Of a DNA stretch of 64,000 nucleotides, positions 24,401 through 36,400 are shown piece by piece. The notes below the pieces were generated by a model. That model saw nothing but the letters and a program-made list of their open reading frames with translations, had not been told where the DNA came from and did no database searches. Source of the DNA: Tridacna crocea (lineage: Eukaryota > Mollusca > Bivalvia > Cardiida > Cardiidae). The position numbers and the translations under genes were made by a program. The first letter of the stretch is position 1, and every line of letters begins with the position of its first letter. The DNA lies in NCBI GenBank assembly GCA_943736015.1, contig OX031069.1, positions 20,217,235 through 20,281,234 on the forward strand. Direction: 5' to 3'.

Positions 24401-27400
24401 ATGTACAATTCCCCTTCCACTTAAAATTACACACATATGTAGACTCTACAAGGAAAATATCCCTTTCCCAAACAAGCCCTGGTTTTTACGTGTCTGCAGA
24501 ATAAGTCTTTTGAAAACATTGTGGGAAAAGGAGAAATTGCTCGTAACGAGCAATTTCTCCTTTTCCCACAGTGTTTTCTGCCCTTTTAGAGAACTTCCTG
24601 CCATTTTCTCAAAATCTAAAATTGTCGTCTGCAAACTCTTTCAGTTTGGGAGAGTCCAAAATTTGTCGTTTGGGAAAGGGTTAAGCAGTTTGATGAATGA
24701 GATAAGAGTATTTTCAAAAATGAAAGAAGAAAAGGCAAACAAAAAACGACTGCTCTAGCTAAACTTTCTGACGAAACGGTGGCGATCCATGTTTCCTCGC
24801 GTAAGAGAGAAAAAAATGCTTATGTACTGTTGAAAAGAAAATGATAATGGGATATTGTGCTTTAGATGCCCAAAAAGAAAAGATTGACATGTTACTAGAA
24901 ATACCTTGAGGATGTTGGTAATGAAGACAGCAGCACCGGACAAGACACCGATTGCAAGGGCAGTGACTCTCTGTTCCCTGAACGTATAAGAACGTTTTTT
25001 TTTTCAAATATTATCTATTTAGACGTTACATTAATTTCGATCTCTTTAATTTATTATTTTTTTTTTATGGAAACCTATTCATGATACAGAACTTAAACAG
25101 TACCCCTTTTGAAAGAATACTGTCAACAATAATTATAAATTCCCAGTTTTTCCCGAAATAGGATATCCTTAGAGAACACAACAGATAGCATGCTGATAAA
25201 CAGTATTTTCTCGTCTACCATAACAAAAACGGAAATTATTACTTGAGAAGCATTTTTATTGTATTATATCTTATATTGCTTGCAGTTTGGACGAGCCAGA
25301 ATACTATCATCCGGTAAAGAGTTAAAAGATTTCATCCCAAAAATTACTTATACGTACCTAACACCGAGGAAAGTGGGTTTTTCTCCGGGGGCGGTACATT
25401 CGGATTCCTTCTTCAAACTGTTAATGTGAGCCAAGGCGGACACGGTGGCAGCGACGTACCATGGTAACCCTAGCAACGAGTGGGCAGCAACGGTGATGGA
25501 CACCACAAACATATCCAAATGGTAACCGACTCCTTTCTGCAATCAAAATGAAGGGAAAGTTTTCGTAGAAATAAGTGATCGTCTACAGTTATTTTTTTGG
25601 CTAGTCTTAGATCAATGGAGATACAAATAACTTTTGTTTCTCAGTACTTTATTGGTTGTACGGTCAGGTGGCAGGGGACTTGGAAATTTGTTCACGGCTG
25701 TGGGGAATCATGTTGCCCCGAGCCGAGGGCCACGTGGAGACATGATTCCACGCATTCGTGAAAGTTTCCAAGTCCTCTGCCACCTGACCGTACAACAAAT
25801 TTATTATATAAATTTATTATAGTGCAAAGTTTTACCCTTTCAAAGCGCGTTACTGAAATTTTCCTGTATTTTAATCTCACGAATCGAGTACACGGACGAA
25901 GTAGAAATTCCCGTCTTTAAGTGCCCTAATTCAATGAAAGCAGACGTCACTGGAAACTAACATCACTAACATGCAGTCTGGTGATCGATCGACGCCGCTA
26001 TTTTGGATGTTGTGTTGCACCTGTAGTGGTGTTTACGGGGCACTCAAAATGGAAACTGGCTTTACGTATATAGTTTTTGCCACGAAACATGGTATATATG
26101 TTCCCGGCATGTTCACCAATCAGATCAAAAGTAATTTCTTTGCAGTATAATAAAAAGTACCAGCACCTGCATTGTCATTTACGCCTTATTGAACTTTTTT
26201 TTATCTCTTAGTCTACTAGTAGATTTCTTTCCGGCTCTTGAAAATGACTTGGGTCAAAGTTTACCGTTAATTGGCGAACGATGTAGACCCAAAATCAGTC
26301 TGCACGCTCTGTGCAGTATCATCTTGATATAAATATGTCGTCTGCGAAGCTATGGCTATCAATAAAGTCGCCATTAAACCAACAACAAAGGTAAATTTCG
26401 CTAAACAAACGTTGAATTGTTAAAACTGCAGTATAATAAACTCGTTGTACCGTCAGGTGGCAGGGGACTTGAAAACGAGTTCACGGCAGTGGTGATCACC
26501 TCAGCTTTTGCCACCTGACCGTACAGCTAATGTTGTTATTGACCTAACCTCTGAACTAAACAAAACGAAAGGGACCCGAAAGTTTCGTCTATCTAGAGAA
26601 TTGGTCTATCCAACCATATCGAAAATAGTATGATACAATATCTAACCAACCTGCAATTTGTTTTCTTTCCTGTTGACGATGACGGCAGTAATCTGTTGAT
26701 CCAAGAAGATAAGGATGACACACAACAGAGCAGGAACAGCAGCAGCAATTGCTATCCACCATGGGTTCTTGTCACTGACGGGGCTGATGAACCATCCACG
26801 ATCGTCACGTGTGGGCTATAAATAGAATGATTATATTGCGTGTGTATAAATATACGATTGAATAATTACTGGCAGAGCTCCAGATAAGAGGGAGTGATGC
26901 TATTCTGAAATAGTTATTTCTCTTCAAAACCCTATATTGTGGCTACTCTTGGAATCGGCTCTATGAGACGATTCTAATCTAATGAGTACCCACAACGTAG
27001 GTTTTAGTGGAGAATAATCAATATTTTCTATTTTGAAATCAAAATCACTCCGTCTATCTGAAGTTCTGTACTGGATAAAAAATGAGCCACTAGGTCAGTA
27101 ATGACAACAGAATCTGAGATCAGAAACTAGAAGATAGCCCTGGGGCAACATGACCAGCCCATCTTGAGAGAATGACCTTTCTGTGACCTTGACCTTCGAC
27201 GTTTCTGGCCAAATGTTTCAAAACAGACACTTCTCCTCAAGAATGAGAACAATTGTGCCAAAGCATTTTGATATCTATCCATATACAGGTATGTAGAAGT
27301 TATGGTCCGGACAAAAGCCAGACGAACCCGCGCAGACACAGACGCACATACACCAAAGCGACATTGTGACAATTATGTCTCGCTTACCGCAAACGCGCTT

Positions 27401-30400
27401 AGTAAAACATGGGTAAATTGCTTAAAATAAGTAACTATCCCCTCTCCTATCTGATATGGCTTGCAACACGCGAAAAGAAGCATTCGGACATTTGCGTAAA
27501 GTGTCGTCTTGGATCAGTCTGCGCAGTCCGCGCAGGCTAATCCGAGACGGCACTTTACGACTACAATAGATTTTGTGCTACAGCAGACTTGCGCAAAACA
27601 GAAAATTGCATAAAAACGGGAAGTGCCGTCTCGGATTAGCCTGCGCGGACTGCGCAGGCTGATCCGTGACGACACTTTACGCAAATGTCCGAATGCTCCT
27701 TTTCCCGTGTTGCAAGCCAATTAATTATAAAAGTAAAGCAAGTTACTTTTCTAAGAATTGTTCACGACACACCAGGTATGACTTGCCTAATTTTTCTCGC
27801 CAGATTCAGTGTAATAAGAGAGAAAAAAGACAGCTGATGAGAAGTTAGAATGACTCGCAAATAGATCTATATTTCATTTCATGAAAGCGAACTATATGTG
27901 ACCCGTCACGCAAAAAAGGACACTCTGGGAATTCTGTACATCAACCAGATGAAAACAGACCAAAGACAGTGCAGGTCAGTTTAAATTGACAGTTCAAAAA
28001 CGACCGTATAGTAGGATAGAATGACCACGTTTCAGACAGAAAATATCATGCAAGCGAAAAGTGTCGAAACTGGTCAGGCTGCGCAATCTGTGCAGTCTGT
28101 CCAGGGTTGACATTTTCGCAGTTCCTAGATGGTCTTCTTTTGCGTGACGGGTCACATATAATACACGATAATCTATTTTCCGCCAAAAAATATGATCTTA
28201 AAACTAAGGTACTATCAGAAAACACACGCAGAAAATAAATACTATGGAGAGCTTCCTTCGTTGTCTGCTAGAGAAAATCAGCACGTACCTTGAACTCATC
28301 AGGGACAATCAGTTTTGGGGTGTTGATTCCGAGAACAGCATCAAGCACAACAAAAAGTACGATAGAGATCAGCACGGCGAAGTCACTGATCAGTTGACGG
28401 GCAAATGTTGGGAAGATTGAAGAAAGTTTGAAGTCCTTCAGAGCAACGGCGAGTCCAAAGGTGCCCAAGAACAATAGGACGGAGAAGAAGAAAACATCGG
28501 GTACGTATGGTACGAAAAAGCAGGCATCCCCTATGGCCTCCCCGAGCCAGGACTGGCATTCCGACCCGGTTAAACTGCTCCAGTCAACAGGTGGCATTTG
28601 CGAGCTGATGTTCGTGCACATTGCTGTCAGGTTGTAGATGTCAGTGGTTCCTAAAACAAACGGTGGAGAAAAAGTTGTTCTCGGTTCATGCTCTTTTAAT
28701 GCTTTCCCAAACAATCCCTGGTTTTTACGACCCTGAGATAGAATCCCTTTTGAAAACATTGTGGAAAAAGGGAGAAAATGCTGGTAACCAGCATTTTCTC
28801 CTTTTTCAACAACGTTTTCTACCCTGCTGGAAACAAATTTCAATTTTTGAGTAACATTTAATATGTCGTCTGCAAGTGCTTTCAATTTGGACTAATCTAA
28901 AATTTTGTCGTTTGTTAAAGAATTAAAAGAGAGTTAAAAGCAACTCAATAATGCGTCATACTAAGCAAGTCAGAGCATCCTTTTTCTTTCACAACTGATT
29001 GAATCTTTATGTAAAATGGTCCCTCGACATGTAGAAAATGTATCAAAAGCAATACGTTGTGACCTCGTTTTCAGTTAGGTCGATAGTTTTTGAAAATGTT
29101 GAAAATGCATTAACCCATTACCACAGCCTGTGTCGTCTTTTCTGTTTACAATGTCGAATAATGTTGAAATGTTGTTTAACGTAGTGGACCCGTAATAGAA
29201 AACAGCTATTTTCACTAAAATATTAACATTCATTCATCATCTATATAGGAATAGTTTACTACATATGAAATAGAGGATATTTGTTTTTTTCGGTTAAAGC
29301 TCGAAGTATATTTCATCTCGTGAACACCATCGATAATATTTTCACGAGTGGCGTAGCCACGAGTGAAAATATTACCGATGGTGTTCACGAGATGAAATAA
29401 ATTTCGAGCTTTCACCGATATAAAAACAAATAATCTATTTATTTCAGGCTTTTAACCCTTTCTGTGAGGAGCTTTATCAAAATCCAGTACGGTTCTTTCC
29501 CGTTATTCCCCGTGGCGTACCTCTCCCGCATAGCAACGCATTACAATATTACGTCAAGCGCAAGAAATGTAAGGTATATGACGTCATATTTCCCATCTGG
29601 TTGTTAGGCACGCACCATTTACCTAGGCACTAAGAACGTGAAAATCGGTATTTTCACTGGTCGTACCAGTGTAAGATCGAAAAATATTTTCACTGCTATT
29701 TCTCGATATCCTACCGGAAAGCATGAAATAAAGAGAAAGGTTCAGAATGAGCAATCGTACTCTCCGATGACATAATATCGGAAGCGTAACAAATAGTCCT
29801 GTGTACTACGTCTTGCAGCACTAATGGGATGCAATGTAATTACGTGACGTTCTCGAAGACCAAAGTGTGGCACAAATCTGACCTGTAACACGCGAAAAGG
29901 GATATTCGAACATTTGCGTAAAGTGTCGTCTCGGGACAGCCTGCGCCGTACAGATTGGCTAATCCAGAACTACACTTTCCGCTTTTATGTAATTTTCTGT
30001 TCTACAAAAGTCCACTGTAACACAAAATCTAACGTAGTCGTAAAGTGCCGTCTCGGGTTAGCCTGCGCGGACTGCGCAGGCTGACCCGAGACGACACTTT
30101 ACGCAATTGTCCGAATGGCCCTTTTCGCAATTCATATCATAGATTTATCTGATGAGACATACTTTCAAGAACAACTGTATCATTGTCGCATGGCGGGGGA
30201 AGACATGTGCAGTTTGTCGGTATGGGCTTATCTGGGTCGAAATTCACAGGGTAGTCTGTCTCGATCTCAAACAGTTTATTGAACGACTCCACGATAAAGA
30301 TGACAGCGATGAGCGTGGCAAAGCTTTCCTCGGTGAATCGCGTGATGTATTTCACGAGGGCACTGAGATTGAAGACTACAATCAACAATATCAAGCCGGA

Positions 30401-33400
30401 GGTCCAAAGTCCGATCCATACACGTGCAGGCATGAAGTCCCAGTCGTTATCTCTGTAAATAAACAATATCAATGATGATGATATTAATGATGGAAATGAT
30501 GTTGACGATGATGGTGTACACTATGATTATGTCTAAAATATATATATATTCAAGGAATCGTAAACTGCCGTTGTAAGACAGCCTGATTCAAACATATATA
30601 CAGAATAGCGGGGTCTATATTTTCACAAACCATTCTTAAGAAAGTCCTTGGTCTTATTCTTCAAAATTTCATCAATGTGAAAGTAACAGAACTTTTGAAT
30701 GGCTAAACCATTTGGTTTAGCCAATCAGAAGTTCTCTTACTTTCACAGTCAGAAAATCTTGAAGAATAAGACTAACAACGTTCTTCAGAATGGTTTGTGA
30801 ATATGGACCCAGGTGTTTGTCACGTATTGGGAAAATTGATTTTGTGCTGCAGATGTACAGAACAGACGGGTCTCAGAAGGCTACTAGTCCATCAACGAAA
30901 CCAGAACACAAGCAATAGTCATTGATAATATTAATATTATGAATTATAAGAATGATGAAAAAAGTAAACCGCCTAAAAGCTGACAAGTATTTAGATCGTG
31001 AAGCAAATTCCCTAAATCGCAAAAATGTCTGAATTTATAAGTTGACCTAGCGTGTGTTGTAATCTTCTCCATAATCGTATATTGCAATAGAGCTTGTAAA
31101 GACAAGGGCGCGTAATTCACCAACCATTATTGAGAATATTCTTGATCTTATTCTCCAAGGTTTTCAAAATTCGTAAGTTACACAACTTCTGATCGGCTAA
31201 ACCGAATGGTTTAGCCAACCAGAAGTTGTATTACTTGCAAATACAGAAAATTCTGGAGGGAGAGTAAGACCAAGAACAGTCTTAAAATGGATGGTGAAAA
31301 CAGGCCCAGGATTTAGCAAGAATTTAAGAAAACCTGCTGCCACATTTTCGAGCAGATCAACCATAAAATAAATGGAAAGATATTTTTACACTACATGAAG
31401 CTCACTGGCCTCAGTTTCAGTTTTTTTCGCCCTTTATTTAATTTGTCAAGTTATTTAAGAAATAATCTTCTTTCTATCGTGGTATATCGTTCAATAAACC
31501 ACAGAACTTTGTGAGTTATGAGGCACAATAAATAATCCACGAGGGCGATAGCCCGAGTGGGTTATTCATTGCGCCTCATAACTCACAACGTGGTTTATTG
31601 AACGATATACCACGATAGAAAGAAGATTATTTCGATTCTAACATGGCCAATTCTTAGTGAAATGAAAACGAGTTCAAACTTAGCGTAAAAACGCGGATGA
31701 AGATTATGTTCCATTGAATAACTCACTCATTGAATGACGTCACTCGATATGGTGTGCAACACGCGAAAAGGGACATTCGGACATCTGCGGAAAGTGTCGT
31801 CTCGGATCAGCCTGCGCAGTCCGCGCAGGCTAATCCGAGACGGCACTTTACGACTACATTAGATTTTGTGCTACAGTAGACATGCACAAAACAGAAAATG
31901 GCATTAAAACGGAAAGTGCCGTCTCGGATTAGCCTGCGCGGACTGCGCAGGCTGATCCGAGACGACACTTTACGCAGATGTCCGAATGTCCCTTTTCGTG
32001 TGTTGCAAGCCATATAGGATGACGTCACTCTACATGGATTGTTGCAGATTTTACCACGTTTTCCTTCCACTGTGTCTATAGAGCCAAAGTCACGTGTCAT
32101 GTTAGAATATTGAACTAATGATCATTTCACTGCTATAGATATGTATAGTTCAGAAAGGAGAGAGCAAAAACAACTGATTGATAAACAATTACTGCCTGGA
32201 CCTAGGCTAGAGGCTCACTTACTTGCACAAGTTATAGATGATAGTTTCCAGCACCAACATAGGTCCAGTGCTTCCTAAAATGTTCAGTGGTTGTCCAGCA
32301 AACAGAGCAAACATGATTCCAGTGACAGCGGCAGCAAAAATACACTCCATTACACCCTGAGGAAAAATATCATATAACTTTAGGTTTGAATATTGCTAAC
32401 TGTAGACTCATGAACTCTTGCAGACCTGTATCTGATCAATTTCGCTAAAGAAAAGGGAACAACTGCCATAAGGAACAACGTCTCAATCTTACCGAATGAT
32501 ATACGGGCACACGGACCTATATCTTTTTATATCATGTGTTTGTGAGGATATTTGCAAAGTTATCTGATAAAGCAAATACACAAAATGTTCAGCTGTTAAA
32601 TTTATCTGTAACGCAGTAACATCTTGAATATCCCTTCAAGTATTGGTGCAAAAAATAGCAAGGTATATAGTCTAATCGACATGGTGTTGACAAATGATAG
32701 GTGTGTTCAGCAGTCGAGAGAGAGGGAGAAAGAGTTCACAGTAAATCGTCGATTTAAACACAAACAAGTTGGCATCTACTGGTCAGTGGTTGCAGGCCAC
32801 CAAAACGTCACGTTGGATGTAAAAGATATAAACAATCTCATTGTTTTGGTCAGTGAGTTAACACAGCAGGTCACGTTTGGTGTGAATATACCCTGCATAA
32901 AAAGACAAAGGAAGCTCTCCATGTATTGGTCAGAGGCTTGACCTAGCAAACCCCCAAAACGTAACGTTGGTGTGAAACATTAACAAAAAACCCATTACAA
33001 ATCATAGTATTTAACACAGCAGGTCACGTTTGGTGTGAATATTCCCTTAATATAGAGATAAAGGAAACTCACCACGTAAATTGATTAGAGGCTTGACCTA
33101 GCAAACTCCCAAAACGTAACGTTGGTGTGAAACATAAAAAAAAAACATTACAAATCACAGTATTTAAGTCATTGGCTTGACCTTACAGGCCCCATTAGTC
33201 ACTTTTGGTGTACAAGTACTTTGTATAAATAAAATGACAAAGGAAACTCACCATATATTGGTCAGTGGCTTGACCGAGCAGACCCCCAAACGTCACGTTA
33301 GGTGTAAATGTACCCAGGAACACGTAAACAAAAGCGGCCAAACACTGTATGTGTAAAGCATCTCTGTAATCCGACAGATAGAATGGGACTTTCCTCTTGA

Positions 33401-36400
33401 TGTCAGCAATTAGACCGGCACATGGGCTGTAATATAAAATATGATAGAATGAGCCCATCTTCGCAAGCCAAGGGTTACGATCCACTACGCTACCCTACCC
33501 TTTGCGGATTGAGCTTGATTTCGACAATCACCCGATACGCATTTTCATTGGTTGCAGCTAGCTCAAACTGCATCAAATCAGATCGCTCGTAGCATTTCAT
33601 CTTTGATAAAAATAGAACAGGGTCGCGATAAAAATAGAAGGTTAACATGAATACCTCCGTTGATGTGTGCAGGATCTGTAATGATTTATTACCGAAGAAA
33701 ACATAGACGAACAATATTTACAGAAAGTTTCAATTTGACCAATCAATTATCAGATGTTTTAGGCTATTTCCCAGCACCTGACCATGGAATGTCGAAGTAC
33801 GTTTATGGTTATTGCTTCATGTTGAATTATTGTATTCGTAAGCTGTTTGTAAAACGACATTTCATTGGCTATAAGAAATATAATGTATAGGGAGATAATA
33901 AGCAGCATCCAATAGGGGGCGTGTCGCGGGAATCTCGGAATCGGGCTCATTTCGCCATGGTAAGATCCACGAAGTGATCGTAACCTTGGCTCGCGAAGAT
34001 GGAATGAGCCGTGTTCTGGTTAAAAGGGGTTGAATCCTTTACTAGACGGAACAATTTTAGCCGTGTCTAAATTGAAAACATTTGCAGACGACAATTTCAT
34101 TGTGACACAAAGGGTACATTTTTGTCTTTGATAGGGGAGAAAACATTAGGGAATAAGGGTTACCAGCATTGTTTCCTTTTTTTCCATGATGTTTTCAAAA
34201 GACTCCTGGCCAAAGATCGTTAAAAGTGCGGTTTAAAGTAAACCCGTTACCACACAATCCCGACCTTTGGAATTTGCTAACTTCGTGTTAGGAGGCAGTT
34301 GAAAACATTGTAGTACCTAGCATTTTCTCCTTTTTCGACAATTGTTTTTAACCCTTTCTGATATGAGTCCCGTCGTTTGACAATCACAAATTTTAACAAC
34401 CCTGTGAAAGAAGGCTTTAGAAGAAAAAATGAAAATGAGAAAATACTCTAAACCAGCGTCTTTCTCCTTTTCCTACAATATTTTCTACCCTATCAAGGAT
34501 TACATTCACCATTTGAGCCACCTTCAATTTGTCGTCTATAAAATGCTTTCAATTTTTACAGGTCTACAATTTCGTCGTCCGACTAAATATTTATGTGAAA
34601 TACACGCTGTATATCTAAATAACTTTGGCTTGCAACGCGCGAAAAGGGCTATTCAGCAAATTTGCATACACTGTCGTCTCAGATCAGCCTGCTCAGTCCA
34701 TGCAGGCTGATCAGAAGCGACACTTTCTAATCGTATATAATTTTCTATTTTACGCAAGTCTTCTTTTAGACAAAATCAAACATTGACGTAAAGTACTGTC
34801 TGGCTTGCAATACGCGAAAAGGGACATTCGGACATTTGCGTAAAGTGTCGTCTCGGATCAGCCTGCGCATTCCGCGCAGGCTAATCCGGGACGGCACTTT
34901 ACGACTTTATTAGATTTTGTGCTACAGTAGACTTGTGTAAAACAGAAAATTTCATAAAAACGGAAAGTGTCGTTTCGGATTAGTCTACGCGGATTGCACA
35001 CGCTGATCCGAGACGACACTTTACGCAAATGTCCGAATGCCTCTTTTCACGTGTTGCAAGCCGTCTCGGATATGCCTGTGCGGAATGCGCAGGCTAATCC
35101 GAGACGACACTTTACACAAATGTCTGAATGCCCCTTTCCGCACGTTGCAGACCAGTTATGTACGATAGAACACTTACACTTTAGTGAAGGTCAAGGTCGG
35201 GTCGTCTCCATGGCCACCTTCGTCATCGTCATCTCCTTTATACGCTACCAGTTGAGCAGAGGACATTTTTCTGTGTTTCTGTAATTCACATAATGTGTTT
35301 ATGAGTAAAATGACGTAAAGGGTTGTTTGTTAAAGATGTACCAGTTTAAAAGCATATATATAAGAAGTGCATTTTTTTTCTTTGTAATAATTACCTTGGA
35401 TGGCAACGCCGGTCAGACTGTTGCCATCCTCGGAACCCAGGTTTAAGTATTACGTTACCCTCCGTTACAGTATGAATCGAGGGTCATTTCTCTACGTAGA
35501 ATAATAACCCAGGTCATTCCTACGTAGAAAAATGACCCGGGTCATTTTGTAGGGGAGGGTCATTTCTCTGCATTACACCGGCCGTTACCGGGAGTTCTTT
35601 GTTTTCGTAAAAACCGCCTTCAGTAAGTACGTATACCCTGTATAAAACTAAGTATAGACAATATTTTGGATTGGTTGGTTGGTTGTATTGGGGTTTAACG
35701 CCGCTTTAACAGCTAAGGTCATATCATGGCGGTCGGTGACGCACATGTGTTTCCTGGCTTTCTCATACCGGTACTAACACAAATTTCTTTCCAAAGCCAC
35801 CGACTACTTTTCTCACATGCTTCAGCAGAGGTGAGAGGCGAAAATACGCCGTAAAGAAAGTTCGCCTCAACCGGGTATCGAACTCAAAAACCACCAGGTC
35901 TTGAGTCCGGCACGCTTACCACTGAGCCATCCAGGCGGGCACAATATTTCGAAAGGTTTATTCCATGTAAATAACTTACCTGAGACTGCACTTTTTGGGG
36001 TGGTTCAATTCTGATTTTTGGATCCCATTCGGCTGGAGGAAGTACTGTCACCTGCTCGACAAACTCGTCCAAGCCTGCAATCATCTCGTCCAGGGCTCGA
36101 GCCTTATAGGCGATTTCCCGGAACACCTGGGGGGAAAAAAGTTAGAATTAAATTATGGTTAATGATTAATCTAAAGTCTATTAACCGATTACCACACAAT
36201 CCCTCCTTTTGACGACCCTGAAAAAAGAAGTTAACCCATTACCACACAATCCCTCCTTTTGACGACCCTGAAAAAAGAAGTTAACCCATTACCACACAAT
36301 CCCTACTTTTGACGCCCCTGAGAAAGAAGCCTTTTGAAAACACTATGGGAAAAGGAGAAAATTCTGGTAACCAGCATTTTCTCCTTTCCTCAGAGTGTTT

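Noticed and set aside
30152-30475. Plus-strand open frame opposite transporter exon 14
   Set aside because: Shadow of a well-supported minus-strand exon.
32624-32941. Plus-strand open frame of 105 codons
   Set aside because: It is antisense to the decayed exon 12 repeats and shows no family resemblance.
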